Source of the DNA: Candidatus Poribacteria bacterium
GTDB lineage: Bacteria; Poribacteria; WGA-4E; WGA-3G
Direction of reading: 5' to 3'
DNA length: 49,613 nucleotides
NCBI GenBank assembly: GCA_028820845.1
Contig: JAPPII010000062.1
Coordinates: 1-49,613 of the forward strand
Shown here: positions 15,708 to 23,578 of the stretch, piece by piece
Layout: the number at the start of each line of letters is the position of its first letter
Position numbering within the stretch: position 1 is the first letter of the stretch
Position numbers and translations under genes: made by a program
The notes under the pieces: model-generated
Database searches by the model: none
What the model was told of the DNA's origin: nothing
What the model saw: the letters and a program-made list of their open reading frames with translations, nothing else

Positions 15708-16916
15708 ATGCAGACGTACATTATCGCAACCGCCTATTTCCTCTTTATCCTTGAGTTACTCATCATCAGCCGTTCTTTTTGGTACGCGCGGCGTGAACGT
15801 AACGCAGAACGTCCACCCTATACACCAAAGGTGGCGATCATCGCACCTCACTATGGGTGGGACGCTGACACGGTAGAACACGCTAAAAGTCTTTTACGCC
15901 AAGACTACGCGGGTGTGTACGAAGTCTTCTTTGTCACACATGAAAAAGCGGACTCAGGGCACGATGCCTCCTATCCCCACCTATGTGAGATTGCCGAATC
16001 GCACCCGAATATTCATGTCCTCTTAGCACCGAACATCGTCGAGAACAACCTCCCACGCTCGCAAAAGGTTCAGAACCTGCTGACGGCGATAGAAAAACTC
16101 CCTGACGATACCGAAGTCATTGCCTTTGTGGATGCCGATGTCGCTATCCGAGAAGATTGGTTAACACTCCTTGTTACTCCACTCCAAGAATCAGACATAG
16201 GAACAACTGTCGGTGGACGGTTCTACTTCCCACAAACATGGAACCTCGCGTCCCTCGTGGAAGCCATTTGGGTAAACTTCCAAATGAGTTTCCAAGGGGA
16301 CCATTCGCATACAATGGTGTGGGGTGGTTCTAACGCATTTCGACGCGAAATGCTCAAAAAAGCCCGAATCCTTCAACGCTGGGAAGAGGCAACAATCGAA
16401 GATCACAATACCACGCTTGCGATGAAAGATGTCAAACGCAAGGTGCATTTTGTCCCAGACTGCGTAGCCATTACGCGTACTGCGAATCGCAGATGGCATC
16501 AAATCGTTGAATTTACGAATCGCCAGATGATTATGACCCTTCACATGGGACTCTGGAGGCAGTGGCTTGCGAGCCTCATTGTGCTTCTACCGAAAGGCAT
16601 CTTCGTGTTTGGGGCAATTCCATTTCTATTCTTTCGTGAAGGGCTACTCCCTATTGTCTTCATCCCTTTTTTGGAAGCATTTGGTTACAGACTCTACACC
16701 AAAAATCTACCGCAATGGCTCCGTGAAATGCCTAAGATGCGGGAAACAATTGGCATAACCTCTTATGTCACTTCAATTTCGGTATTCCTCGGCGGTATCA
16801 ATGCTCTCTATGCAGTCTTCCAACGCAAAATCACGTGGGGTGGCGTGCGATACGAAATCTTGTCGGCGACAAAATGTAAAGTTTTAGGACGGGTTAAGCC
16901 AAAACGAGAAAAATGA
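15708..16916 (+). CDS. Membrane glycosyltransferase, GT2/GT21-like
   Basis: A 402-residue protein with a signal-anchor helix at residues 3-20, a GT-A catalytic domain and two to three C-terminal membrane helices. It carries the motifs of processive and ceramide-glucosyltransferase-like enzymes: PKVAIIAPHYG at the start of the domain, FVDADVAIRE (the DxD-type metal site), GGSNAFRRE, EDHNTTL (catalytic acid region) and RTANRRW...NRQM, which fits the Q/RxxRW motif of GT21. It probably transfers a sugar from a nucleotide donor to a lipid acceptor. The frame is open upstream to 15666 (a TTG), but ATG 15708, 13 bases after the DUF4340 stop, gives a clean signal-anchor start. The stop codon abuts a heptanucleotide repeat (16919). 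Confidence 0.85.
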   Translation: MQTYIIATAYFLFILELLIISRSFWYARRERNAERPPYTPKVAIIAPHYGWDADTVEHAKSLLRQDYAGVYEVFFVTHEKADSGHDASYPHLCEIAESHPNIHVLLAPNIVENNLPRSQKVQNLLTAIEKLPDDTEVIAFVDADVAIREDWLTLLVTPLQESDIGTTVGGRFYFPQTWNLASLVEAIWVNFQMSFQGDHSHTMVWGGSNAFRREMLKKARILQRWEEATIEDHNTTLAMKDVKRKVHFVPDCVAITRTANRRWHQIVEFTNRQMIMTLHMGLWRQWLASLIVLLPKGIFVFGAIPFLFFREGLLPIVFIPFLEAFGYRLYTKNLPQWLREMPKMRETIGITSYVTSISVFLGGINALYAVFQRKITWGGVRYEILSATKCKVLGRVKPKREK

Positions 16917-16918
16917 TG

Positions 16919-16946
16919 GTTTTCAGTTTTCAACCGTTGACCAGCA
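16919..16946. repeat. Heptanucleotide-periodic element H3
   Basis: Units GGTTTTC, AGTTTTC, AACCGTT, GACCAGC begin 2 bases after the glycosyltransferase stop. Only four units are clear. Confidence 0.55.
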
Positions 16947-17031
16947 TGCCATGAAAACAGTCTTGTTTTTTTTTTGAAAATATGGCATAGTATTTTTCAA
17001 AGAAATCTGGCACATTCGTAAGGGGTAAAAA

Positions 17032-17448
17032 ATGGGTGTAGAAAAGGTTGTTAAATCAGAAAAAGAATGGAAAGAACAACTCTCACAGGAAGAGTATCAG
17101 GTAACCCGGAAGAAAGGGACAGAACGCGCCTTCACGGGGCAATACCACGATTGCAAAGAGCAAGGGACCTATCACTGTATCTGCTGCGGCAGTCCACTTT
17201 TTAGCTCGGAGACCAAATACGATTCAGGGACAGGGTGGCCGAGTTTTTGGGAATCTATTACGCCCGAATCTGTTGAGACCAAACCGGATCGTAGCATATT
17301 TTTTATGCCACGCACGGAAGTCGTCTGTAGTCGGTGCGACGCACATCTCGGACACGTCTTTAATGACGGACCTAATCCGACAGGTAAGCGTTATTGTTTG
17401 AACTCTGCGGCACTTACATTGGTCAAAGAAGAACCAGATAGCGAATAG
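17032..17448 (+). CDS. msrB: Peptide-methionine (R)-S-oxide reductase MsrB
   Basis: A 138-residue stand-alone MsrB that reduces methionine-R-sulfoxide in proteins. It has the zinc pairs C49/C52 and C99/C102, the SGTGWPSFW motif (65-73), [14 protein letters not shown] (101-114) and the catalytic Cys122 in RYCLNSAAL. Length and motif order are standard, so the enzyme should be active. No MsrA domain is fused. ATG follows GTAAGGGGTAAAAA. A weak -35/-10 pair (TTGTTT 16963, TAGTAT 16988, spacing 19) may be its promoter. The last residues (PDSE) and stop codon are read from the first units of heptanucleotide element H4. Confidence 0.95.
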   Translation: MGVEKVVKSEKEWKEQLSQEEYQVTRKKGTERAFTGQYHDCKEQGTYHCICCGSPLFSSETKYDSGTGWPSFWESITPESVETKPDRSIFFMPRTEVVCSRCDAHLGHVFNDGPNPTGKRYCLNSAALTLVKEEPDSE

Positions 17449-17550
17449 CAATTGGCAGTTGGCAATTAGCGATTGGCAGTTGGCGAATAGCCATAAACCA
17501 TAGACCAGCAGCCATAGACCTGACTGCTATTTGCTAACAGCAAACTGCGA
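17437..17550. repeat. Heptanucleotide-periodic element H4 (longest)
   Basis: About 16 consecutive 7-base units, including GCGAATA, GCAATTG, GCAGTTG, GCAATTA, GCGATTG, GCAGTTG, GCGAATA, then CATAAAC, CATAGAC, CAGCAGC, CATAGAC, CTGACTG, CTATTTG, CTAACAG, CAAACTG. The phase never slips. It starts at the msrB stop codon and ends 10 bases before the ribosome site of the radical SAM gene. Confidence 0.9.
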
Positions 17551-17567
17551 GAAAAAAAGGAGAATTA

Positions 17568-18788
17568 ATGGCACTACGTAGCCGAATTTCACCACGATTT
17601 TTTATCAATGAACTTTCGAGTGCTATATCGGAAGATTGGGATACCTCCAGGAAGTTCGCGCGCTACCAACTCGCTAAGGAAAGTTTCAACTGGCGACATC
17701 CGCTCGGCGCAAAACACGGTAGAGGCGACGCTATCCAACTGGTGAGTCTCCGCATTACCGATATGTGTAACCTCCGTTGCCATTCCTGCGGACAATGGGG
17801 CGATAACGGCTACCTCCTCGGAAAATCCATGAAAGAGCTCAAGCAGCGCGAGGTCCCAGTCGAAGTCTATAAAGACCTCGTGGACCAGATTGTGGATGAA
17901 GGCTGGTCTCCTGTGTGGTACATCTGGGGTGGCGAACCGATGCTTTACCCTGACATCATCGAATTGATGCACTACATCAAGGATCGTGGAATGCCGATAT
18001 CACTCGTTAGCAACGCGACACACATCGCCAGACGCGCTGAAGATATTTTGGAAACCTGTAAAATTATCTACTTGAGCGTTGATGGACCGAATGAGGAAAT
18101 TCACAATACACAACGTCCGGGTCTAACCGCAAACTACGACAACTTTAAAGATGTCAAGGCTGCGTTAGAAATACTCAGCGCAGAAAAAGAGAAGCGGAAT
18201 GTCAAGTTTCCTTATATTATTCCGCTCAGCTGCGTTACGATGTATAACATTGACGTTGTTGTAGACCTCTACAAGTTCACGAGCCAATACGCTGATGCGC
18301 AGATCTTCTATCTGACATGGTGGATAGACTCGGAATCGGCACAGGAACACACGGAAGACTTTGAGAGCCGTTTCGGTTTTAAGCCACAAACCCATTACGG
18401 TTGGATAGGGACGTGGAAGGACTTCGACCATGGGGTCATTCTTGACAGATTTGAAGAGATGGAAAGCCTTTCCGAAAAACAGCAGAAATGTCCGCCTATC
18501 ATGATGCCACGCCTCAATACACGTGGCGAAATTCAACGGTATTATACCGACCACCAGCAGACCTTCGGTTATAACCAGTGTGTCAGTATCTATATGACGA
18601 TGGAGATTGACAGCAACGGCGATGTGAGCCTCTGCCGCGATTACCACGATTACATCATCGGCAATATCAAAACAGATAAGGCTGTCGATATGTGGAACAA
18701 CCAGAAGGCGATGAAGTTCCGGCAGTCCGTGAGTAATGATGGGCCGATGCCTGTCTGCCGTCGCTGCTGTGGACTCATGGGGTTTTAA
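17568..18788 (+). CDS. Radical SAM/SPASM-domain protein
   Basis: A 406-residue radical SAM protein. The cluster motif CNLRCHSC (C67, C71, C74) binds the [4Fe-4S] cluster that cleaves S-adenosylmethionine, WGGEP follows near residue 125, and the C-terminus has a SPASM/twitch-type Cys set (C in NQCVS, SLCRDY, VCRRCCG) for auxiliary clusters. This architecture is used for peptide modification and for sugar or cofactor chemistry. No precursor peptide is seen nearby, so the substrate is unknown. ATG follows AAAAAAAGGAGAATTA. The sugar-isomerase and PhyH genes downstream may belong to the same pathway, though element H5 lies between. The stop codon abuts H5. Confidence 0.88.
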   Translation: MALRSRISPRFFINELSSAISEDWDTSRKFARYQLAKESFNWRHPLGAKHGRGDAIQLVSLRITDMCNLRCHSCGQWGDNGYLLGKSMKELKQREVPVEVYKDLVDQIVDEGWSPVWYIWGGEPMLYPDIIELMHYIKDRGMPISLVSNATHIARRAEDILETCKIIYLSVDGPNEEIHNTQRPGLTANYDNFKDVKAALEILSAEKEKRNVKFPYIIPLSCVTMYNIDVVVDLYKFTSQYADAQIFYLTWWIDSESAQEHTEDFESRFGFKPQTHYGWIGTWKDFDHGVILDRFEEMESLSEKQQKCPPIMMPRLNTRGEIQRYYTDHQQTFGYNQCVSIYMTMEIDSNGDVSLCRDYHDYIIGNIKTDKAVDMWNNQKAMKFRQSVSNDGPMPVCRRCCGLMGF

Positions 18789-18850
18789 TGGTTGTTAGTT
18801 GTTAGTTGTTGGTTGTTGGTTGTCAGTTAAAAGAGTTTCTGTAACAATTT
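18789..18850. repeat. Heptanucleotide-periodic element H5 with core
   Basis: Units TTGTTAG, TTGTTAG, TTGTTGG, TTGTTGG, TTGTCAG start right after the radical SAM stop codon and lead into CAGTTAAAAGAGTTTCTGTAACAATT (18824-18849). A closely related core is at 30942-30969 and at 41377-41397. Confidence 0.85.
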
Positions 18851-18931
18851 ACCAAGGCTTGTTTTACACCAGCGGAAACAATTTTTTGTAGAAATGCGTT
18901 AATTGATAATCGATGATATATTGGAGAGACT

Positions 18932-19795
18932 ATGAAAATAGGATTACGTATCCCCGGCACAGCCCGTCAACTGCCTTTTGCAGATTTCTGTAAATGGTGT
19001 GCAGACAACGGGTTTGAAGCCGTTGATATTGGAGAAGTTACACCCGGAATTGTTCAAACCGCGCGGGATGCCGGTCTCGCGATCGGCAGTGCGGACCTCC
19101 CCGGTGTCCGAGACCTACTCAGCCCTAAGAAATCCAAGCAGAAAGCCGGTGCTTCAGCAGCAAAGGACGCTATCGAAGCCGCCGCTGACAACGATGTGCA
19201 TATCATGTTCTGTGTCTTCGTACCCGAAGATGCAAGTCTCGGTCGCGCCAAAAACTTTGAGATTTGGAAGGATACTATCCCACCGATCGCTGAGTTTGCG
19301 GCATCTAAGGATGTGACAATCGCGATTGAAGGGTGGCCGGGTCCCGGACCTGCTTATCCTGCCCTCGGCTGCACACCAGAGATGTGGCGTGCGATGTTCG
19401 AGGTGTGTTCCTCTCCGGGTTTGGGAATCAACTACGATCCGTCCCATCTCGTCAGAATCGGCATTGATTACCTCCGCGCGCTTGACGAATTCGCATCCTA
19501 TGTTAAACACGTCCACGGCAAAGATACCGACTTCGACGAAGAAGCACTCTATCTGCACGGTAATCTGGGACCGAGTTTCCGTGATGCTCGTGGGTTCGGT
19601 GAAGATTGGTGGCGGTATACCATTCCTGGCGATGGTATCGTCGATTGGCTGAAAGTCGTTCAACGTTTAGAAGATGAAGGTTTTGACGGTATCGTTAGCG
19701 TGGAACTCGAAGATTACCGCTATTGGCGAACATGGGAAGCAGAATCTGACGGTCTGCGCCGCTCACGCGAATACCTGGCACAGTACGTACGCTAA
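18932..19795 (+). CDS. Sugar phosphate isomerase/epimerase family (AP-endonuclease-2-type TIM barrel)
   Basis: A 287-residue TIM-barrel protein of the xylose-isomerase-like family. Strands and metal-binding positions match the pattern: AIEGWPGPGPAYPAL (Glu near 131), GINYDPSHLVRIG (Asp near 172, His 174), KHVHGKDT (His near 195, 197), GDGIVDW and VSVELED (Glu near 256-259). Members isomerise or epimerise sugars or act on inositol-type compounds, using a divalent metal. ATG follows ATTGGAGAGACT. It is followed by a PhyH dioxygenase on the same strand, 80 bases away, with a palindrome between, so they may share transcription. The substrate cannot be assigned. Confidence 0.87.
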   Translation: MKIGLRIPGTARQLPFADFCKWCADNGFEAVDIGEVTPGIVQTARDAGLAIGSADLPGVRDLLSPKKSKQKAGASAAKDAIEAAADNDVHIMFCVFVPEDASLGRAKNFEIWKDTIPPIAEFAASKDVTIAIEGWPGPGPAYPALGCTPEMWRAMFEVCSSPGLGINYDPSHLVRIGIDYLRALDEFASYVKHVHGKDTDFDEEALYLHGNLGPSFRDARGFGEDWWRYTIPGDGIVDWLKVVQRLEDEGFDGIVSVELEDYRYWRTWEAESDGLRRSREYLAQYVR

Positions 19796-19807
19796 CTTGT
19801 TGTGGGA

Positions 19808-19822
19808 GGGGTTTTTAACCCC
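19808..19822. repeat. Small palindrome
   Basis: GGGGTT (19808-19813), TTT, AACCCC (19817-19822). The flanking TGTGGGAGGGG...CCCCCGATAT resembles other palindromes of this window. It could act as a weak terminator. Confidence 0.45.
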
Positions 19823-19874
19823 CGATATATCCAACTATTCAGAACAGGCAACAGCACTGCTAAGGAGAATCACT

Positions 19875-20801
19875 ATGAAGGAACTTCTTAATATGGGCAT
19901 GGAAGCTGCACCTGAAAAATACCTTGCCCACCTCATCACAGAAGAAGAACGCACCTTTTTTGAAGAACACGGGTATCTATACGTCCCGAACGCTCTCTCT
20001 ACAGAGATGCGCGAACAGCTAATCAATGCTGTAGATACCTTGCATAACAAAGCACTTGCCAATGGCAGAGCAACGCCGGGTTCACATTGGGGCTGGTCGG
20101 ATTTCCTCGGTGCCGATGACGCACTCTTAAATCTCGTCGATCTACCGACGACGTTACCGAAAGTCTGGGGCATCTTGGGTTGGAATATCTACCTCTACCA
20201 TGCCCACATGCACATCAAACCCCCCGCGGCACCTGACACCGAAGCGGGTGAAGGCTGGCTGGAATGGCATCAAGACAGCGGACGCGTTAATATCGAGTTG
20301 GAGACGAATCCACGCCCGCGTTTGTCTCTGAAAGTGGGGTATTTCCTCACCGATGTCTCTGAACCCGGTCGCGGTAACTTCTATATCCGTCCGGGCAGTC
20401 ATTTGTCAGATATGGACGTTCCAATGGCTGAAATTGCACGAGACCCGCGCGAAGCGACAGCAGACGATGTGCCTGACGATGCGATGCCGGTCTGTGTAGC
20501 GCCTGGAACCGCCGTGTTGTTTGATAGGAGACTCTGGCACTCCCGGAGTCCGAACCACTCCGATATGACTCGGAAAGCACTCTTCTACGGTTACGGCTAC
20601 CGCTGGATCCGTCCAAAAGACGAGATGAGCGTTGAAGCACTCTACGACCGGTGCGGTCCAATCCGTCGGCAGCTCCTCGGTGCCGCCACCCGAAATAACG
20701 GACGCTACGTTCCCTCCGAAGATGACGTACCGCTCCGCGGTTGGTTGATTGATAACCTTGGGGACAACCCTGCATTCGCAATGGGACCCCGCCATGCTTA
20801 A
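19875..20801 (+). CDS. Phytanoyl-CoA dioxygenase (PhyH) family protein 1
   Basis: A 308-residue Fe(II)/2-oxoglutarate dioxygenase of the PhyH family. The iron triad is visible: WHQD (H132, D134) and LWHSRSPN (H222), with R233 in SDMTRKAL fit to hold 2-oxoglutarate. GSHLSDM near 175 matches the family PGSH motif. These enzymes hydroxylate small organic substrates; the actual substrate is unknown. The frame is open further upstream, but ATG 19875 follows TAAGGAGAATCACT and gives the expected N-terminus. It is the first of four PhyH paralogues in the window (others at 27764, 36469, 38671), which differ strongly in sequence. Confidence 0.88.
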   Translation: MKELLNMGMEAAPEKYLAHLITEEERTFFEEHGYLYVPNALSTEMREQLINAVDTLHNKALANGRATPGSHWGWSDFLGADDALLNLVDLPTTLPKVWGILGWNIYLYHAHMHIKPPAAPDTEAGEGWLEWHQDSGRVNIELETNPRPRLSLKVGYFLTDVSEPGRGNFYIRPGSHLSDMDVPMAEIARDPREATADDVPDDAMPVCVAPGTAVLFDRRLWHSRSPNHSDMTRKALFYGYGYRWIRPKDEMSVEALYDRCGPIRRQLLGAATRNNGRYVPSEDDVPLRGWLIDNLGDNPAFAMGPRHA

Positions 20802-20815
20802 GCTCTAATCTCTCA

Positions 20816-20838
20816 AGGCGAGGCTTAGTGCCTCGCCT
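20816..20838. terminator. Palindrome at the end of PhyH 1
   Basis: AGGCGAGGC (20816-20824), TTAGT, GCCTCGCCT (20830-20838). A 9-bp perfect stem without a T-run, 15 bases after the PhyH stop. Confidence 0.45.
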
Positions 20839-20880
20839 AACGCTCTCCTCTCAATCTGTAGTACTCCGTAGGAATTTCAA

Positions 20881-21204
20881 ATGGACGACGAGCTGCAAAG
20901 GAAACGCGAAGCTGTCAAAAAACAGATGATTGACTTCGGACATTCAAAAAAAGCGCAAATTATTTTCTTCGGTACAATAGGTGTATGTTGCACAGGTGCT
21001 TTCATCACCCTTTTCCTGGGTGATGCCTATACGATTCTGAATCTCTGTTTGGTGGTGCCGAGTATATGGATGGCGTTTTTACGGTTGCTGCTTTTTAGAA
21101 TGGAGTTTCCGGAGTCGCGTTTCCTCCGCTGTGCCTTCTATTTTGTCCTCCTTCTCAGCGTTGTCAGCTCCATATTACTCATCAAACATCTGGTAAAAGG
21201 ATGA
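20881..21204 (+). CDS. Small membrane protein, 107 aa
   Basis: The first 25 residues are charged and helical (MDDELQRKREAVKKQM). Three hydrophobic segments follow (about 28-48, 53-72 and 83-103), ending in HLVKG. ATG follows GTAGGAATTTCAA. No family recognised. It is the first of three small membrane proteins in a row (also 21447 and 21888), but it does not share the LTSS motif of the other two. Confidence 0.6.
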   Translation: MDDELQRKREAVKKQMIDFGHSKKAQIIFFGTIGVCCTGAFITLFLGDAYTILNLCLVVPSIWMAFLRLLLFRMEFPESRFLRCAFYFVLLLSVVSSILLIKHLVKG

Positions 21205-21217
21205 TGACTAATGAACA

Positions 21218-21325
21218 GTGGAATGGTGGAAACTCCTGATTTTAGGTGTTCTCTGCGTAGGAATGTATTCTTGGCGGATATGGCAGTGGCGGCGGCTGCC
21301 GCCGAAACGTAAGAAATGGTGGTAG
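21218..21325 (+). CDS. Possible 35-aa single-helix peptide
   Basis: GTG 21218 opens 35 codons with a hydrophobic core (KLLILGVLCVGMYSW) and a strongly basic, Trp-rich tail (RRLPPKRKKWW). The layout is that of a small membrane peptide and lies 13 bases after the previous stop. The ribosome site is poor and the start is GTG, so it could be chance. Confidence 0.3.
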   Translation: MEWWKLLILGVLCVGMYSWRIWQWRRLPPKRKKWW

Positions 21326-21446
21326 TAGAGACCTCTGTTTGATGTGAGGAAGTTCTGCATTTTTCTGAACATTTTCAGGGAATGTTGCTCTCTTTAAGAG
21401 GAGGATCTGGGACAAGGATATTATTTTTTAGAGTAAGGAGTATGTT

Positions 21447-21710
21447 ATGAAATTCCGAATTTTAACAAGCAGCCAACGCAGGCGAGAGAGGGTATTTGAT
21501 ATGTGCCTTGTGATGTCTTACATTGGATGGCTACTGAAGAGTGTTCGCGAAGCACATCTTTTGCAAATGGTTGGCTCTCTTGGGCTCTTATGGGCGTGCA
21601 TGTCCTGGTTGATGCAAAAAATTGAAATTGACAAACTTTGGTTTCACATTGCCGCAACTGTTCTACTATTAGTGTGGATGTATCTGGCACCAATTCTTTT
21701 TACCCCGTAA
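21447..21710 (+). CDS. Small membrane protein A of a tandem pair, 87 aa
   Basis: Starts at ATG 21447 after GTAAGGAGTATGTT. It opens with KFRILTSSQRRRERVFD, then three hydrophobic stretches (about 17-30, 38-55, 62-85). The same KFR.LTSS.R..ER.FD motif and the later L..W..MSW..Q motif occur in the gene at 21888, so these are paralogues; this copy lacks the extra N-terminal helix of the second. No known family. Position between PhyH and an ECF sigma factor gives no clue. Confidence 0.6.
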   Translation: MKFRILTSSQRRRERVFDMCLVMSYIGWLLKSVREAHLLQMVGSLGLLWACMSWLMQKIEIDKLWFHIAATVLLLVWMYLAPILFTP

Positions 21711-21720
21711 ATTTACTCGA

Positions 21721-21746
21721 GGCGATTCACGTGAACGCGAATCGCC
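21721..21746. terminator. Palindrome between the tandem membrane-protein genes
   Basis: GGCGATTC (21721-21728) and GAATCGCC (21739-21746) across a 10-base spacer, 11 bases after the stop. No T-run. Confidence 0.4.
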
Positions 21747-21887
21747 CCACAGCATATTGCAACAGTTAGTTAGTTAACTAAATTTGATTCCAACGCACTG
21801 GGTGAACATTGATTATCATTTTACACTGACACCACTGCGACACTTCAAACATCCTGTTATTTCATAAGGCTATAAGGAGGTATTCTA

Positions 21888-22262
21888 ATGGCTGAGTCTT
21901 TTTGGACAGGCATAAGTAGTATACTAACCTTGATCACTCTACTGACAAGTTGTCTGTTGGTCCTTCCAGTCTACTATAGTTTAAAAGAAAAAAAAATCAA
22001 ATTTAGAGTTTTAACATCTTCAAAACGTACTCAGGAGAGAATATTTGATGCCGGTGCGCTGTTATTGTTTATCGGTATACTGCTTGGAAGAAATCCTGGA
22101 GCAGAGGATTTGCGGTGCTTTGGAGCACTTTTTTTGGCATGGAGCACCATGTCATGGGTTTTTCAACGAAGAAGAATCCAAGATACTGTTCAGGTTCATT
22201 TGATAGCATTGGGGTTATTGATTTTGATTGTTTGTTTGATTATGATTTTTATGGTCAGATAA
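21888..22262 (+). CDS. Small membrane protein B of a tandem pair, 124 aa
   Basis: ATG follows a strong ATAAGGAGGTATTCTA site. It has an N-terminal helix (about 8-32) followed by KFRVLTSSKRTQERIFD and further hydrophobic segments (about 52-66, 77-92, 100-122). It shares the LTSS motif and the L.W..MSW..Q segment with the 87-aa protein upstream, which supports tandem duplication with loss or gain of the first helix. No function known. Confidence 0.65.
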   Translation: MAESFWTGISSILTLITLLTSCLLVLPVYYSLKEKKIKFRVLTSSKRTQERIFDAGALLLFIGILLGRNPGAEDLRCFGALFLAWSTMSWVFQRRRIQDTVQVHLIALGLLILIVCLIMIFMVR

Positions 22263-22269
22263 AAAATAG

Positions 22270-22292
22270 CACGGGCAGCAATGCCGCCCGTG
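22270..22292. terminator. Probable bidirectional terminator
   Basis: CACGGGC (22270-22276) and GCCCGTG (22286-22292), with an inner GGC/GCC pair, lie between converging genes. Confidence 0.6.
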
Positions 22293-22311
22293 AGGATAGA
22301 AAGAATTCTCT

Positions 22312-22713
22312 CTATTGAGATTGTTCTGCTACGCCATTATAGGTATTACCCATGTAGCCACCTGAGTTTCGAGTTGTTTCCCCCATTTCCCTATTAACGG
22401 CTGGATTAAAGATAGTCTCACCAACAGCAATAACCACATTTATCACTGGAGCCTCTTTAAGAAGACCTACAAAAGACTTTGCAGCATTCCACAAGCTCGA
22501 TCCTCCACCACTGTTAGAGCTAGACTCACGCTTTTCTACACACTCCGAACAAGAGCAATCAGAGGCATGAGCATATTTGACACAATCATTTGGATCATGA
22601 TGCGCTGCGCCCCCACAGTCGGAACAACGTGCTCCGAATGCGAAAACCAAAGCTGGTGTAAGTGTCAGCGTAATTAACATAATCAGTACTATCAATCGTG
22701 AATATTGACACAT
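22312..22713 (-). CDS. Cys-rich exported protein next to an ECF sigma factor
   Basis: A 133-residue protein with a signal peptide (hydrophobic core VLIMLITLTLTPALVFA, about residues 9-25). The mature N-terminus is Cys- and His-rich: GARCSDCGGAAHHDPNDC, then HASDCSCSECVEK, about seven cysteines in 35 residues, which looks like a metal- or disulfide-stabilised module. A Ser/Gly linker and a hydrophobic C-terminal half follow (about 78-100, containing APVINVVIAVGE). The start is ATG 22713, decided by AAGGAGAAAAAGA before it; the frame also runs on into upstream sequence. It lies about 90 bases after the ECF sigma factor on the same strand, where an anti-sigma factor is often found, but it has no anti-sigma motif I can see. 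Confidence 0.65.
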   Translation of the reverse strand: MCQYSRLIVLIMLITLTLTPALVFAFGARCSDCGGAAHHDPNDCVKYAHASDCSCSECVEKRESSSNSGGGSSLWNAAKSFVGLLKEAPVINVVIAVGETIFNPAVNREMGETTRNSGGYMGNTYNGVAEQSQ

Positions 22714-22802
22714 TCTTTTTCTCCTTAATTGGAAAGTCGTATTATGCCCAACAGAAAGGTTGAGCAAACTTAAAACACAATCCAACCAAGCCACCGCTCT
22801 CA

Positions 22803-23363
22803 TCACTCAGGCTCCACGCCGAACTCTTTTCGGAGAAGTCCTCTCGCTTCATGAAGTTTGCGCTTGACCGTGCCAAGTGGCAGATCAAGTTCTTCCGCAA
22901 TCTCCTTTAGCGACACATCGTGAAGATAAAACAATATCGCAACTTCCCGCAGATACTCAGGCTTATTCGGTAGATGTCGCACTGCCTCAACTAACCTTGC
23001 CTTCAATTCTGTCTCGCGAAAAAGCATGAAAGCATTCCGATCGGCGTGGTATGTCAACACTTCATCCTCGTAAGGACGCTCGCCCCGCGAATGGTAGGCG
23101 GTGTTGTAATACCGTCTACATTGGTTAGAGGCGATTTGTCGCAACCATCCCCCGAAGCTGCTGACATTCCGTAAGCCGCCTATGTTCTCCCAGACCGCCT
23201 GCCAAGTATCTTGTAGGATTTCCATGGCATCTTCATAGTTACGCGATTCTGCAAGGATCAAGGGCCATACACGCGGGGTGTAGTGTTCCATCAACGCACG
23301 AAGATGTCTATCATCTCCCGCTTGGAGCCTCCGAATTAAATTTGTTGCTATATCGTTGTTCAT
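22803..23363 (-). CDS. ECF-type RNA polymerase sigma factor
   Basis: A 186-residue extracytoplasmic-function sigma factor. Region 2 lies at about residues 20-90 (YEDAMEILQDTWQAVWENI, then FGGWLRQIASNQCRRYY) and region 4 at about 125-178 with a helix-turn-helix (VSLKEIAEELDLPLGTVKRKLHEAR). It should direct RNA polymerase to stress or envelope genes. No anti-sigma factor gene is recognisable; the Cys-rich exported protein downstream may be a partner or target. The start ATG 23363 has only a weak ribosome site. Confidence 0.9.
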   Translation of the reverse strand: MNNDIATNLIRRLQAGDDRHLRALMEHYTPRVWPLILAESRNYEDAMEILQDTWQAVWENIGGLRNVSSFGGWLRQIASNQCRRYYNTAYHSRGERPYEDEVLTYHADRNAFMLFRETELKARLVEAVRHLPNKPEYLREVAILFYLHDVSLKEIAEELDLPLGTVKRKLHEARGLLRKEFGVEPE

Positions 23364-23549
23364 TCAGCGATAACCCGTTCGGATTTGGGCATAGAGGGAA
23401 GGTTATCGCAAAAAGGTTCAGAAAAATGTGAAAAAAAGCAAGTTAGGAAGTTGGAAAAGAGGAAGGTTGGAAGGGAGCGGTGTTTATCTGATGACGCGAA
23501 TTTTAAGAGCAAGAGGTCGGTATTGGAAAATCCCAGTCCTACAAGAGAC

Positions 23550-23578
23550 TTGATTATTTCCAAATTTCTGGGTATAAT
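23550..23578 (+). promoter_or_regulatory. Sigma70 promoter of mdh
   Basis: TTGATT (23550-23555), exactly 17 bases, TATAAT (23573-23578), 55 bases before the GTG start of mdh. The best promoter in the window. Confidence 0.7.

Noticed and set aside
17437-17550. Tandem repeat suggestive of a CRISPR array
   Set aside because: The 7-base units vary and there are no conserved 25-40 base repeats with spacers; no cas genes are near.
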